From Actinomycetes bacterium (GTDB lineage Bacteria > Actinomycetota > Acidimicrobiia > Acidimicrobiales > RAAP-2): a DNA stretch of 64,000 bases. The position numbers and the translations under genes are program-made. The stretch covers positions 1 to 64,000 of the forward strand of contig JAJXUK010000002.1 of the NCBI GenBank assembly GCA_021782915.1, in the 5' to 3' direction. Positions 17,670 to 26,544 of the stretch are shown piece by piece. The notes under the pieces were generated by a model. That model saw nothing but the letters and a program-made list of their open reading frames with translations, ran no database searches and was not told the DNA's origin. How positions within the stretch are numbered: the stretch's first letter is position 1; each line of letters begins with the position of its first letter.

Positions 17670-18902
17670 GTGTCTCGCCTGCTCGTAGACGTCGGCCCTT
17701 TGCGCCGACACCGCGACCTGCGCCTGCTCGTGGGTGGTCAGCTCGTCTCACTACTGGGCAGTAACCTCACCATCGTCGCGATTCCCTACCAGGTCTACCG
17801 CGAGACCCACTCCAGCCTCTGGGTCGGGCTGGCCAGCCTCTTTCAGCTGCCGGCGCTGATCGCCGGCTCGCTGTGGGGTGGGGCGATGGGCGACCGGCTC
17901 AACCGACGCACGCTGCTGGTTCTCAGCTCACTCGTGCTCGGCGCACTCTCGGCGGGCCTCGCCCTCAACGCCCAGAGCGCCCAGACGCACTTCGCGCTCC
18001 TGCTCTGTTTGGCCGCCCTGGCCGCCGGGGCCGGCGGCTTCGCCAGACCGATTCGCAGCGCGACGATCCCCCGCCTGGTCGCCGGGGACGAGCTGGTGGC
18101 CGCCTACTCGATCAACCAGGTGATCATGAACGTGGCGGTCGTGCTGGGCCCGGCCCTGGCCGGAGTGCTGCTGGCCACGGCCTCGCTGGCCGCGTGCTAC
18201 TGGATCGACGCGGGAACCTTCCTGGTCCTCGCCCTCGCCACACGCTCGATGTCGAGCCTGCCCGCAGGCGAGGAGCACGCGGGGGTGGCGGTGCTGCGGG
18301 CGATCGGCGAGGGCTTCGCCTACGTGCGTCGCCACGCCCTGGCCCAGGCGGTCTACCTGGCCGACCTGAACGCGATGGTCTTCGGCCTGCCCCGGGCGCT
18401 CTTTCCGGCGATGACCCTGAGCGTCTACCACGCCGGGCCGACCACGCTGGGCCTGCTCTACGCCGCGCCCGGCGCCGGGGCGCTGGCCATGGCCCTGGTG
18501 ACGGGCTGGATCGCCCGCGTGCGACGCCGCGGGCGCCTCGTGGTCTACGTGGTGGCGGCCTGGGGCGCGGCGATGAGCCTCTTCGGCCTGGTGCACGTGG
18601 TGTGGTTCGGCCTGAGCTGCCTGGCCGTGGCCGGCGCGATGGACGTGATCTCGACGGTGCTGCGCAACACGATCCTCCAGCTGGCCATCACCGACGAGTT
18701 CCGCAGCCGCATCTCGGCGATCCAGATGGCCGTGGTCACCGGCGGCCCGCGCCTCGGTGACCTGGAGTCCGGGGTCGTGGCCACGCTCACCAGCACCGAG
18801 GTCTCCATCGTCTCGGGGGGCCTGGCCTGCATCCTCGGGGTGCTGGCCCTGGCGCGCTGGCGACGAAGCTTCTGGCGCGCCGAGGCCGAGCGCGCGCCCT
18901 AG
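17670..18902 (+). CDS. MFS exporter, EntS/DHA3-like
   Basis: A 410-residue membrane protein with about 12 hydrophobic segments, GTG start. The loop 2-3 motif reads GGAMGDRLNRRTLL (the MFS G-x3-D-R-x-x-R-R signature). AYSINQVIMNVAVVLGPALAGVLL and an AIxEGFAYVRR stretch resemble the DHA3/EntS exporters of siderophores and macrolides. The substrate cannot be read from sequence. It is divergent from the bkd operon and overlaps rlmN tail to tail by 4 bases. Confidence 0.88.
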   Translation: MSRLLVDVGPLRRHRDLRLLVGGQLVSLLGSNLTIVAIPYQVYRETHSSLWVGLASLFQLPALIAGSLWGGAMGDRLNRRTLLVLSSLVLGALSAGLALNAQSAQTHFALLLCLAALAAGAGGFARPIRSATIPRLVAGDELVAAYSINQVIMNVAVVLGPALAGVLLATASLAACYWIDAGTFLVLALATRSMSSLPAGEEHAGVAVLRAIGEGFAYVRRHALAQAVYLADLNAMVFGLPRALFPAMTLSVYHAGPTTLGLLYAAPGAGALAMALVTGWIARVRRRGRLVVYVVAAWGAAMSLFGLVHVVWFGLSCLAVAGAMDVISTVLRNTILQLAITDEFRSRISAIQMAVVTGGPRLGDLESGVVATLTSTEVSIVSGGLACILGVLALARWRRSFWRAEAERAP

Positions 18903-19963
18903 GCCCGCGCGCGCAGCGCCACCCGGGTCGACTCCGGGGCGCGCAGGCCGTGGCGCCCGCCACTCACCGAGGCGAGCTGACCGCAGGCTGCCGCGATGGA
19001 GCGCCCGCGCGTGTCGCGCACGGTGGCGTTCACGCCCCGGGCCAGGAGCCCGTCGCGGAAGGCCCGCACGCGCTCGGGACGCGAGCCACGCACCAAGAAG
19101 CCGGGCGTCGGGTTCAGCGGAATGAGGTTGACGTGCGCGCCGAGGCCGCGCGCGTAGTCGGCGAGCTCGCCCAGGGCCGCGTTCGTGTCGTTGATCCCGT
19201 CGATGAGGGCCCACTCGAAGCTGAGGCGACGCCCCGTGCGCTCGATCCAGGCTCGACACGCCGTCTCGAGGCGCGCCAGGTCGTAGCGACGGTTGAGCGG
19301 CACCAGCGCGTCGCGGTCCGCGTCATTGGCCGCGTGAAGGCTCACCGCCAGCGTGAGGGCCAGGCCCTCCTCGCTGAGTCGCTCGATCGCCGGGGCCACG
19401 CCCACACTCGAGACGGTGAGGTGCCGCGCGGACATTCCCCGCTCTTGATGTAGGCGCCGCAGCGCACGCACCGTCACCTCGTAGTTGGCCAGGGGCTCGC
19501 CCATGCCCATGAAGACCACGTTGGACAGGCGTCGCGGCGCGCCGGCGCGCGCGGCGTAGCTCACCTGCTCGAGCACCTCACCGACGCTCAGGTGCCGGCG
19601 GAATCCCGCCTGGCCGGTCGCACAGAAGCTGCAGCCCATCGCGCAGCCGGCCTGGGAGGAGACGCACACGGTCACCCGGTCGGCGTAGCTCATCAGCACG
19701 GTCTCGATGGTTGCGCCGTCGTGCAGGGCGAAGACCCACTTGATCGTCGCGCCCCCGTCACTGACGACCTCGTTGATCGGGCTGAGCCCGGAGGGATACT
19801 CCGCGCCGAGGCGCTCGCGCACCACCCGGGGCAGGGTCGTCATCTCAGCAACGGTGCGGTCCTCGCGCCACAGCGCACGCCAGAGCTGCTCGAGGCGATA
19901 TGGCGCCTCGCCACTGAGCGCCTCGCCCAGCTCCTCGCGACTCAGCTCATACAGCGACCCCAC
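18899..19963 (-). CDS. rlmN: 23S rRNA (adenine2503-C2)-methyltransferase RlmN
   Basis: A 354-residue radical-SAM enzyme. The cluster motif is CAMGCSFCATG (CxxxCxxC) with the preceding VCVSSQAGC. FMGMGEPLANYE is the SAM-binding GEP motif, and LAVSLHAAND plus NLIPLNPTPG are family blocks. The late Cys in AACGQL is the second catalytic cysteine. It methylates A2503 of 23S rRNA and A37 of some tRNAs. Length and motifs are normal. It is divergent from the SDR gene at 20038. Confidence 0.95.
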   Translation of the reverse strand: MGSLYELSREELGEALSGEAPYRLEQLWRALWREDRTVAEMTTLPRVVRERLGAEYPSGLSPINEVVSDGGATIKWVFALHDGATIETVLMSYADRVTVCVSSQAGCAMGCSFCATGQAGFRRHLSVGEVLEQVSYAARAGAPRRLSNVVFMGMGEPLANYEVTVRALRRLHQERGMSARHLTVSSVGVAPAIERLSEEGLALTLAVSLHAANDADRDALVPLNRRYDLARLETACRAWIERTGRRLSFEWALIDGINDTNAALGELADYARGLGAHVNLIPLNPTPGFLVRGSRPERVRAFRDGLLARGVNATVRDTRGRSIAAACGQLASVSGGRHGLRAPESTRVALRARA

Positions 19964-20037
19964 CGCTCCAGGCTAGGGCTCCGAGGGGGGCGTGAACTCT
20001 GCTTGACTCGAGTGGGATCGCCCAGAAGGAGAGAGCC

Positions 20038-20814
20038 ATGGAACTGAGCAACACGTCAGCCGTCGTCACCGGGGGCGCCTCGGGTTTGGGCGAGGCCACC
20101 GCCGAGGCCCTCGCCGCGCGCGGCGTGCGCGTGGTGATCGCGGACCTGAACGACGAGCACGGCGCGGCCGTCGCCGCGCGCCTGGGTGGGGTCTACGCGC
20201 ACTGCGACGTCACCGACACCGACCAGGTGATCGGCGCGATCGAGGCGGCGAGCGCCCTGGCGCCGCTGTGGAGCGCGGTGAACTGCGCGGGCGTGGGCTG
20301 GGCCACGCGCACCGTGGGCAAGGACGGCGAGTACGCGAGCGCCCACGACCTGGACGTCTATCGCAAGGTGATCGAGATCAACCTGATCGGGACCTTCAAC
20401 GTCTGCCGACTGGCGGCCACGAAGATGAGCCACAACGCACCGGACCCCGACGGGCTGCGCGGGGCGATCCTCAACACCGCCTCGGTGGCCGCCGAGGACG
20501 GCCAGATCGGCCAGGTGGCCTACTCCTCGTCCAAGGGCGGCGTCGTGGGCCTGACCCTGCCCCTCGCGCGCGACCTGGCCGCCATCGGCGTGCGCGCCAA
20601 CTGCATCCTGCCCGGGCTCATCGACACGCCCATCTACGGCACCGGCGAGGCCTCCGAGGAGTTCAAGGCGCGCCTGTCGAGCGGCGTGCTCTTTCCGCGG
20701 CGACTGGGCCACGCCGCCGAGTTCGCCTCGCTGGCCGTCGAGCTGCTGGCCAACAGCTACATGAACGCGGCCACCGTGCGCATCGACGCCGGCATCCGCA
20801 TGCCGCCGAAGTAG
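20038..20814 (+). CDS. Short-chain dehydrogenase (3-hydroxyacyl-CoA dehydrogenase type 2-like)
   Basis: A 258-residue SDR with the cofactor motif TGGASGLG (TGxxxGxG), Asp after the second strand (IADLND) indicating NAD preference, NCAG, and the catalytic YSSSK (Tyr-x3-Lys) preceded by [13 protein letters not shown]. The last feature and the C-terminal [29 protein letters not shown] resemble type 2 3-hydroxyacyl-CoA dehydrogenases of fatty-acid or branched-chain catabolism, which would suit the nearby bkd operon. A clear ribosome-binding site (AAGGAGAGAG) precedes the ATG. The exact substrate is not determinable. Confidence 0.88.
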   Translation: MELSNTSAVVTGGASGLGEATAEALAARGVRVVIADLNDEHGAAVAARLGGVYAHCDVTDTDQVIGAIEAASALAPLWSAVNCAGVGWATRTVGKDGEYASAHDLDVYRKVIEINLIGTFNVCRLAATKMSHNAPDPDGLRGAILNTASVAAEDGQIGQVAYSSSKGGVVGLTLPLARDLAAIGVRANCILPGLIDTPIYGTGEASEEFKARLSSGVLFPRRLGHAAEFASLAVELLANSYMNAATVRIDAGIRMPPK

Positions 20815-20815
20815 C

Positions 20816-21970
20816 TCAGCCCTCGAGGAAGCGCCCGATCGCCGCCGCGGCGGCGATCGCGGCCGCCGCGGCCGGCTCGTCGTTCGGCGTCGGCTGGCTC
20901 GAGAGCTTCACCAGCACGGTGCCCGTCGGGGCGTGCACGATGATGTTCTGGCCGTAGATGCCCCAGGCCCGCAGCACCGGCCCCGCCGGCTCGTCGACCC
21001 ACCAGAAGTTGCGATAGTGCGCCCCGGGGCTCGTGGCGCGCATCGTGGCGGCGAAGGCCGCCGGTCCGTCCGGCGCTCCACGCGCCGTGTCGTCGATCCA
21101 GCTGGACGCCAACACGCGCCTCGCGCCGCGCCGACCGCGCTGCAGGTAGAGCTGGCCGAGGCGTCCCAGGTCGCGCAGGCACGCGCTGATGCCCCCGTCG
21201 GCCATCGCGTTGCCGTGCCCATCGACGGTGACCTCAGCGTCGAACTTGGCGCCCAGCGGGCCCCACAGCTCGCGCTCGAGCAGCTCGGCGAAGCGGGCCC
21301 CACCGGCGCCCTCGAGCACGGGCACCATGACGTCGGTCAAGACCGAGCGGTAGCGAAACGCTCCGCCGTGCTCGGCGTCGTTGTCCAGTGTCGCGAAGTA
21401 GCCCAATGCGTCACCCGGCAGGTCCGCGCCGCTGCGCGGGCGCCACAGGTAGACCTCCTCGAAGGCTCGCACGTCCGAGGCCGGGTCGTCGTAGTCCTCG
21501 CTGAAGCGCGTGCCCGCGCGCATGTCGAGCAGGTCCTGGACCGTGGCCTGGGAAAAGGATGTGTTCGCCAGTTCGGCGACGATCTCGCCCACCCGAGCCT
21601 GCACATCGAGACGGCCCCGGCCCACCAGGGCCCCGGCCAGTGCGCCGGTGATCGACTTGGACACCGACTCCAGCAGGTGAGGCGTATCGGGCTCGAGGCC
21701 GTTGTCGTAGTGCTCGGCGACGATCCGACCCCGGTGCAGGACCAGGAAGCCGTCGGTGTAGGTCGTCTCGAGCATCTCGCCCACGTCGCGCGGCCCGCCC
21801 CGTCCGAGGCTCACCCCACGCACGTCTCGCTCCTGGCGACTCAGGCGCCACGGACGCGGCGAGCGGCGCACGCGCACGCTCGGCACGAGCTCGCGCACGT
21901 GCTGGAACGCCCAGCGATTCTGCGGGCCGTCCTGCCAGGCCGCGAGCGTCACCGGCTCCACGGGAGACAC
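20816..21970 (-). CDS. Serine hydrolase of the beta-lactamase/NylB family
   Basis: A 384-residue protein of the serine beta-lactamase fold without an obvious signal peptide. The nucleophile motif is SVSKS (SxxK), followed by the RYRSVLTDVM Tyr motif. The GGISACLRDLGRLGQLYL and FWWVDEP...GIYGQ segments are typical of 6-aminohexanoate-dimer hydrolase (NylB)-like enzymes and related esterases. It is probably an amidase or esterase acting on a small molecule. Antibiotic resistance should not be inferred. It lies 2 bases upstream of the dnaB stop on the same strand and may be cotranscribed downstream of it. Confidence 0.85.
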   Translation of the reverse strand: MSPVEPVTLAAWQDGPQNRWAFQHVRELVPSVRVRRSPRPWRLSRQERDVRGVSLGRGGPRDVGEMLETTYTDGFLVLHRGRIVAEHYDNGLEPDTPHLLESVSKSITGALAGALVGRGRLDVQARVGEIVAELANTSFSQATVQDLLDMRAGTRFSEDYDDPASDVRAFEEVYLWRPRSGADLPGDALGYFATLDNDAEHGGAFRYRSVLTDVMVPVLEGAGGARFAELLERELWGPLGAKFDAEVTVDGHGNAMADGGISACLRDLGRLGQLYLQRGRRGARRVLASSWIDDTARGAPDGPAAFAATMRATSPGAHYRNFWWVDEPAGPVLRAWGIYGQNIIVHAPTGTVLVKLSSQPTPNDEPAAAAAIAAAAAIGRFLEG

Positions 21971-21972
21971 GC

Positions 21973-23334
21973 CTAGATGTCGCGCGCGTCGGCGACGTTG
22001 TCGAAACGAGCGAACTCCCCCCGCCAGGTCAGGTGCGCGGTGCGCGTGGGGCCGTTGCGGTTCTTGCCGACGATCACCTCGGCGTCGGCCTTGCGATCAT
22101 TGGAGACCTCCCCGTACTGCTCGGGACGAAAGAGGAAGAGGACCACGTCGGCGTCCTGCTCGAGTGAGCCGGACTCGCGCAGGTCCGACATCACCGGTCG
22201 CTTGTCCGCGCGCTCCTCGAGCTTGCGCGAGAGCTGCGAGAGCGCGATGACGGGACACTCCAGCTCGCGCGCCAGGATCTTGAGCGAGCGGCTCATGTCC
22301 GAGACCTCGACCTGACGGTTCTCGGCGCGGCCCCGCGAGCTCATCAGCTGCAGGTAGTCCACGATCACCACGCCCAGATCACGATTCTGCTGCTTGATGC
22401 GCCGGGCCCGTGCGCGCACGTCCATCACCGTCAGCGCCGGGTTGTCGTCGATGAAGATCTTGGCCGACTGCAGGAAGCCGAAGGCCTGGTGCGCGCGGTC
22501 CCAGTCGGCCTCGGAGAGGTCCCCCGTGCGCAGCTTGGACGAGTCGATGCGGGCCGTGGACGCCAGGATGCGCTCGGCGAGCTCCTGGCGACTCATCTCC
22601 AGGGAGAAGTAGAGCGCGGGGCGCTGCACGATGGCCCCGACGTGCACGAGGATCCCGAGGGCGAAGGCGGTCTTGCCGGTGCCCGGACGGGCCCCGATGA
22701 TCGTCATCGAGTTCGGCTGCAGGCCCTGCAGGATGCCATCCAGGGACCGGTAACCAGTCGCGAGCCCGTTGTACTGCCCACGCGTCTCACCGCGCTCTTC
22801 CAGGATGTCCGCCTCCGCCAGCAGGAGGTGCTGCAGCGGCGAGACCGAGTCGAACTTTCGGTTGTCGCCGATCGCGTTGATCTTGCGCTCCGCCTCGTCG
22901 ATGAGACCCGAGACGTCATCAGTGGCCTGGTAGGCCTCGTCGACGATCTCGCCCGCGGCGCCGATCAGGCGCCGCTGCTGGGCCTTGTCGCGCACCAGCT
23001 CGGCGTAGTGCGCGGCGTTGCCCGGCGAGGGCGTGTTCATCTGCAGCGACGACAGCAGCGACAGCTCCACCGATCCCGCGCCACGCTCCTGGAGCTTCGC
23101 CTGCACCGTCACGTAGTCCACCGGCTCACCGGCGTTGGCCAGAGCCACGATGGCGCCGAAGATCTGCCCGTGCAGCGGACGGTAGAAGTCCTCAGCCGTG
23201 ACGACCTCGTAGGCCACGCTGATGGCCTCGCTCGACAGCAGCATCGCACCGATCAGCGACTCCTCGGCCTCCAGGGCGCTCGGCGGGATCCGCCCGCCAC
23301 CACCGCGACTGCGCTCGACGTCAACTTGGGTCAT
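21973..23334 (-). CDS. dnaB: Replicative DNA helicase DnaB
   Basis: A 453-residue hexameric helicase without intein. The N-terminal domain (about 10-120: PPSALEAEESLIGAML) is followed by a linker and a RecA-like core with Walker A GARPGTGKTA, Walker B VVIVDYLQLM and the Arg-finger region LRESGSLEQDADVVLFLFR. It unwinds DNA at the replication fork. It is the last gene of the rpsF-ssb-rpsR-rplI-dnaB series, but a strong hairpin separates it from rplI, so it may have its own promoter. Confidence 0.97.
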   Translation of the reverse strand: MTQVDVERSRGGGGRIPPSALEAEESLIGAMLLSSEAISVAYEVVTAEDFYRPLHGQIFGAIVALANAGEPVDYVTVQAKLQERGAGSVELSLLSSLQMNTPSPGNAAHYAELVRDKAQQRRLIGAAGEIVDEAYQATDDVSGLIDEAERKINAIGDNRKFDSVSPLQHLLLAEADILEERGETRGQYNGLATGYRSLDGILQGLQPNSMTIIGARPGTGKTAFALGILVHVGAIVQRPALYFSLEMSRQELAERILASTARIDSSKLRTGDLSEADWDRAHQAFGFLQSAKIFIDDNPALTVMDVRARARRIKQQNRDLGVVIVDYLQLMSSRGRAENRQVEVSDMSRSLKILARELECPVIALSQLSRKLEERADKRPVMSDLRESGSLEQDADVVLFLFRPEQYGEVSNDRKADAEVIVGKNRNGPTRTAHLTWRGEFARFDNVADARDI

Positions 23335-23438
23335 GAGGACTCAACGGTCGCGCATCGACGTTGTGCGTGACAAGAACAACAAGATGGGGAAAATGCTGTG
23401 GATTGGCGCACGCGTGCATCGTGCCAGGTCGCTGTGAC

Positions 23439-23474
23439 GCGACGCGCCGGGGCCCGAGGGCCCCGGCGCGTCGC
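23439..23474 (-). terminator. GC-rich hairpin between rplI and dnaB
   Basis: A perfect 17-base inverted repeat (23439-23455 and 23458-23474, reading GCGACGCGCCGGGGCCC and its complement) lies 16 bases past the rplI stop. No T-run follows in the minus-strand direction, so it may be a terminator, an attenuator limiting dnaB expression, or an mRNA-stabilising hairpin. Confidence 0.7.
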
Positions 23475-23489
23475 ATCACTGGGGTGGCG

Positions 23490-23936
23490 CTACTTCGCGA
23501 CAATCTCCACGGTCACCGTGGCGACCACGCCTTCGAAGAGCGTCGCGCTCACCGTCGCCGGGCCGACCGCCTTGAGGTGCTCGTCCATGTGAATCGCGTG
23601 TCGATCCAGCGAGATGCTCGTCGCGCTGCGGATCGCGTTGACCACGTCGGCCTCGGTGACCGATCCGAAGAGGCGTCCGTTGGAGCCCGCGCGCGCCGCG
23701 ATCACCAGTGAGGCCGCCTCGATGACGGCCTTCTGGGTCTCGGCCGCACCACGATTGGCCGCGTCCTTGAGGTCGCGGGCCTTGCGCATCCAAGAGCCCT
23801 GGGACTCCATGGTGTCGTTGGCCGGGATGGCCTGGCCCGTGGGAACGAGGTAGTTGCGTGCGTAGCCGGGCTTGACCTCGACGATGTCGCCGCGGCGCCC
23901 GATGCCGCGCACGTCACTGCGCAGTAGGACCTTCAC
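23490..23936 (-). CDS. rplI: 50S ribosomal protein L9
   Basis: A 148-residue L9 of normal length. The N-terminal signature ([32 protein letters not shown]) is complete, followed by the central helix and the C-terminal domain ([15 protein letters not shown]). The ATG overlaps the rpsR stop by 4 bases. Confidence 0.97.
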   Translation of the reverse strand: MKVLLRSDVRGIGRRGDIVEVKPGYARNYLVPTGQAIPANDTMESQGSWMRKARDLKDAANRGAAETQKAVIEAASLVIAARAGSNGRLFGSVTEADVVNAIRSATSISLDRHAIHMDEHLKAVGPATVSATLFEGVVATVTVEIVAK

Positions 23937-24343
23937 TCGCTCTCCTCCTCGCTCACGGCCTCGACCTCAGCCTCGGCCTCGACCTCGGTGGCCTCAGCGG
24001 CCGGCGCCGACTCACGCTCGGGGCGCGGGCCGCGCCCGCGATCCTCGCGCCCGCCTCGGCCGCGGCGCTCGGTCACCGTGCGCTGCGTGTAGGGCAGCAG
24101 CGCCAGCTCACGCGCGGTCTTGATCGCGTCGGTCACGTCGCGCTGGTGCTGCTGGCAGTTGCCCGTCACGCGCCGCCCACGGATCTTGCCGCGGTCCGAG
24201 ATGTACTTGCGCAACTGGGCCAGGTCCTTGTAGTCCACCGTGCCCACGCCGTGCGCGCAGAACGAGCATGGCTTCTTCTTCATGCGCCGACTGTCGATCT
24301 TCGGCGCCCGCTTCGGCGGCTTGGGATTGTTGATGCGTGGCAT
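23933..24343 (-). CDS. rpsR: 30S ribosomal protein S18 with acidic C-terminal tail
   Basis: The S18 core spans residues about 18-95, with CSFC and NCQQHQ cysteines and histidine suggesting the zinc-binding form and the [17 protein letters not shown] block. The 136-residue protein is much longer than the usual 75-90. There is a basic N-terminal extension ([15 protein letters not shown]) and a ~40-residue tail that is first Arg/Gly-rich and then strongly acidic ([17 protein letters not shown]). The start overlaps the ssb stop by one base (TAATG). The core identity is secure; the tail's role is unknown. Confidence 0.95.
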   Translation of the reverse strand: MPRINNPKPPKRAPKIDSRRMKKKPCSFCAHGVGTVDYKDLAQLRKYISDRGKIRGRRVTGNCQQHQRDVTDAIKTARELALLPYTQRTVTERRGRGGREDRGRGPRPERESAPAAEATEVEAEAEVEAVSEEESE

Positions 24344-24786
24344 TAGAAGGGCTCCTCATCGAAGGCGTAGCTAGCACTGGTGTCGGGGCGCGCGCTGGGG
24401 GCCTCGCTGCGAAAGCCACCCTCGGCGCGCGGGGTCTTGGTCACGACGGCCGTCGCGAAGCGAAGCGACGGAGCGACGTCGTCGGCGTTGATCTCCACGA
24501 TCGAGCGCTTGTCGCCGTTGTCGGTCTCCCAGCTGCGCTGCTCCAGGCGGCCCGTCACGACGACGCGGGTGCCCTTGGCCAGTGAGTTGGCGACGTTCTC
24601 GGCCAGGGCGCCGTAGCCCACGACCTCGAAGTACGAGACGCGCTCCTCCCACTCCTGGGTCTGGCGGTTCTGCCAGCGGCGGTTCACCGCCACCGACAGG
24701 CGCACGGCGGCCTGGCCGGAGTTGAGGAACTTCAGTTCGGGATCGCGGGTGATGTTGCCCACGATGGTGATGGCGTTGTCGGGCAT
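24343..24786 (-). CDS. ssb: Single-stranded DNA-binding protein
   Basis: A 147-residue SSB. The OB fold covers 1-105 ([35 protein letters not shown], then [14 protein letters not shown] block [13 protein letters not shown]). The C-terminal tail is short and ends with the conserved acidic-hydrophobic tip (DEEPF) that contacts replication partners. Located between rpsF and rpsR as in most bacteria. Confidence 0.97.
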   Translation of the reverse strand: MPDNAITIVGNITRDPELKFLNSGQAAVRLSVAVNRRWQNRQTQEWEERVSYFEVVGYGALAENVANSLAKGTRVVVTGRLEQRSWETDNGDKRSIVEINADDVAPSLRFATAVVTKTPRAEGGFRSEAPSARPDTSASYAFDEEPF

Positions 24787-24804
24787 GTCCTCTCCTTGGC
24801 GGCT

Positions 24805-25128
24805 CTAGGCCTCCGCGCTCACGCGCGGGGCTGGCTTGGTGATTCGCTTGAGGATCTTGAAACGCAAGACCTCATCGGCCAGGGTGAGGATACGGTCGAG
24901 CTCGTTGACCGTGCTCGGCTCACCGCTGAACTCGACGAGGACGTAGTAGCCCTCCTTGCGCTTCTTGATCTCGTACGCCAGTGGGCGCTTTCCCCAACGG
25001 TCGATCGCTCCCGGGGTTCCGCCGTGGTTTCTGATGGTCTCGAGCGCCCGGTCGAGGGCGATCTGGATGGACTGCGCGTCGACGGAGGTGTCGAACACGA
25101 TCATGGTTTCGTAGGGCCGTAGGGCCAT
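24805..25128 (-). CDS. rpsF: 30S ribosomal protein S6
   Basis: A 107-residue S6 with the family start MALRPYETMIVFDTSVD and the KRPLAYEIKKRKEGYYVLVEFSG block. An AGGGAAAGGAAAG ribosome-binding stretch precedes the ATG. It forms a pair with S18 on the ribosome, encoded two genes later. It heads the rpsF-ssb-rpsR-rplI operon, and its leader is structured. Confidence 0.97.
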   Translation of the reverse strand: MALRPYETMIVFDTSVDAQSIQIALDRALETIRNHGGTPGAIDRWGKRPLAYEIKKRKEGYYVLVEFSGEPSTVNELDRILTLADEVLRFKILKRITKPAPRVSAEA

Positions 25129-25149
25129 GGGCTTTCCTTTCCCTCTGGA

Positions 25150-25183
25150 CCGGACGAATCCGGGCTCTGCGAAAGAACAGAGC
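25150..25183 (-). promoter_or_regulatory. Double-hairpin leader of the rpsF operon
   Basis: On the rpsF mRNA strand, two perfect hairpins abut without a spacer: a 6-base stem GCTCTG/CAGAGC with an 8-base loop (25164-25183), then CCGGA-TTCG-TCCGG with a UUCG tetraloop (25150-25163). They end 21 bases before the rpsF start codon. Leaders bound by the S6:S18 complex regulate this operon in many bacteria. Whether this one belongs to that motif needs a covariance-model test. Confidence 0.5.
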
Positions 25184-25195
25184 AGGGTTGTGTGA

Positions 25196-25210
25196 CCCGC
25201 GAATTGCGGG
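25196..25210 (-). terminator. Short hairpin after panB
   Basis: CCCGC (25196-25200) pairs perfectly with GCGGG (25206-25210) around a 5-base AATTC loop. It lies 32 bases beyond the panB stop in the direction of transcription and before the rpsF leader. There is no T-run, so it is either a weak terminator or an outer element of the rpsF leader. Confidence 0.4.
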
Positions 25211-25242
25211 CACGTCAGTCTAATCCATCGCGCCCGGACGAT

Positions 25243-26061
25243 CTAGGCCGGCTCCTCGGGGCTCGGGTAGGACTCGGCCGGGCTGGGAAAGCTCCCGGCG
25301 CGCACATCGGCCGCGTAGCGCCCGATCGCCTCGGTGATCGCCGCACCCAGCTGGGCGTACTGGCGCACGAAGCGCGCCGGAGGACGACTGGTCATTCCCA
25401 ACAGGTCGTGGAAGACCAGCACCTGGCCGTCGGTGTCCGGCCCGGCGCCAATGCCGATCGTCGGGATCGCCAGGGCCGCGGTCACCTCGGTGCCCACGCG
25501 TGCGGGCACCCCCTCTATGACGATCGCGTAGACCCCCTCGTCCTGCAGGCCCACGGCGTCCTGGACGAGCAGGCTGGCCGCGTCGTGACTCTTGGCCTGG
25601 ACCTTGAAGCCCCCGAAGGCCAGCACGCTCTGGGGTGTCAAGCCCAGGTGGCCCATCACGGGAATCTCGGCGTCGAGCAACGCGCGCACCACCTCGCGGC
25701 GCTGGTGTCCCCCCTCGAGCTTGACGCTCTGAGCCCCAGCACGCACCAGTTGGGCCCCAGAGCGCACCGCCTCGTGGGCGCCGACGTGATAGCTCAGCCA
25801 GGGCATGTCCGCCACGATGTGCGCGCGAGGGTGCGCCGCGGCCACCGCGGCGACGTGGTGGGCCATCTCGTCGAGGCTGACGTGCAGGGTGTCCGCCTGG
25901 CCCATGACCACGTTGGCCACCGAGTCGCCCACCAGCAGGATGTCCACGCCGGCGGCGTCGGCGTAGCGCGCCGAGGGCTCGTCGTAGGCCGTGAGCATGA
26001 CGATCGGCGCGTCGCCGCGGGAGCGCTTGCGCGCGCGGATCGCCGGGGCCGACAGGCTCAC
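25243..26061 (-). CDS. panB: 3-methyl-2-oxobutanoate hydroxymethyltransferase
   Basis: A 272-residue TIM-barrel enzyme, first committed step of pantothenate synthesis: 2-oxoisovalerate plus methylene-tetrahydrofolate to ketopantoate. Metal and substrate motifs are present: VGDSVANVVMG, ADMPWLSYH, VKLEGG, VMGHLGLTPQSV, and IGIGAGPDTDGQVLVFHDLLG. Start overlaps the DUF5318 stop by 4 bases. Its 2-oxoisovalerate substrate is also the substrate of the bkd complex encoded at 14.2-17.6 kb. Confidence 0.95.
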   Translation of the reverse strand: MSLSAPAIRARKRSRGDAPIVMLTAYDEPSARYADAAGVDILLVGDSVANVVMGQADTLHVSLDEMAHHVAAVAAAHPRAHIVADMPWLSYHVGAHEAVRSGAQLVRAGAQSVKLEGGHQRREVVRALLDAEIPVMGHLGLTPQSVLAFGGFKVQAKSHDAASLLVQDAVGLQDEGVYAIVIEGVPARVGTEVTAALAIPTIGIGAGPDTDGQVLVFHDLLGMTSRPPARFVRQYAQLGAAITEAIGRYAADVRAGSFPSPAESYPSPEEPA

Positions 26062-26474
26062 TGGCCCGCCTCACGCGCGGCGCGGCGCGCGCGGCGCCCA
26101 CCGGCCGCCCACTTGCGCGCCAGATGGTGAAAGCGACAGCCCAGGCACACCTCGACCGCGTAGCACTGCACCGGCTCCTCACGTCGCTCCAGACGTGACA
26201 GCTCGGCCCGGCTCGACGGGCAGGTCCCGCCCGGGGCCAGCCGGGCGCCGAAGACGTAGGTCACCTCGACGAGTTCACGCCCGGAGCACACGGGGCAGGC
26301 TTCGCCCGAAGGGCGCCCGAAGTGGGTCGCGGCCCGCACGAGCTCGGGGTGCGCGTCACAGACGTCCTCGCGCCCGATCTGCCCGCTCGCCAGGCGCGCG
26401 AGCAGCGCGTGGCGCACCAGGCCGTACTCCACGACCGCGCCGGTTGCGCTGCTCGAGCCCAGCCCCCGTTCCAT
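26058..26474 (-). CDS. DUF5318 family protein
   Basis: A 138-residue actinobacterial protein of unknown function; the ATG at 26474 is preferred because an earlier in-frame ATG would lie inside the divergent padR gene. It contains the family pattern VVEYGLVRHALLARLASGQIGREDVCDAHPELVRAATHFG. Two cysteine pairs follow, CPVC (about 81-84) and CLGC near the C-terminus (VEVCLGCRFHHLARKW), suggesting a zinc site. The tail is very basic. It heads a transcript with panB and is divergent from padR across a palindromic operator. In Mycobacterium the orthologous gene (Rv0049 region) also lies close to padR, ino1 and rpsF. Confidence 0.85.
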   Translation of the reverse strand: MERGLGSSSATGAVVEYGLVRHALLARLASGQIGREDVCDAHPELVRAATHFGRPSGEACPVCSGRELVEVTYVFGARLAPGGTCPSSRAELSRLERREEPVQCYAVEVCLGCRFHHLARKWAAGGRRARRAAREAGQ

Positions 26475-26525
26475 TACCGGCGACACTACCGCCGGACGGT
26501 ATCTCGGCCGGCGCAACTTGTTCGG

Positions 26526-26539
26526 TTCGATATATCGAA
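26526..26539. promoter_or_regulatory. PadR operator palindrome
   Basis: TTCGATATATCGAA is a perfect 14-base palindrome 5 bases upstream of the padR ATG, followed by GATAT (26542-26546) that repeats half of the motif. The site lies between divergent padR-ino1 and DUF5318-panB, where an autoregulatory PadR operator is expected. PadR-family operators are typically AT-rich dyads of this size. Confidence 0.65.
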
Positions 26540-26544
26540 GTGAT

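Noticed and set aside
20816..21970. Antibiotic-resistance beta-lactamase
   Set aside because: The SxxK/Tyr motifs and late segments fit NylB-like amidases and esterases, and there is no signal peptide.
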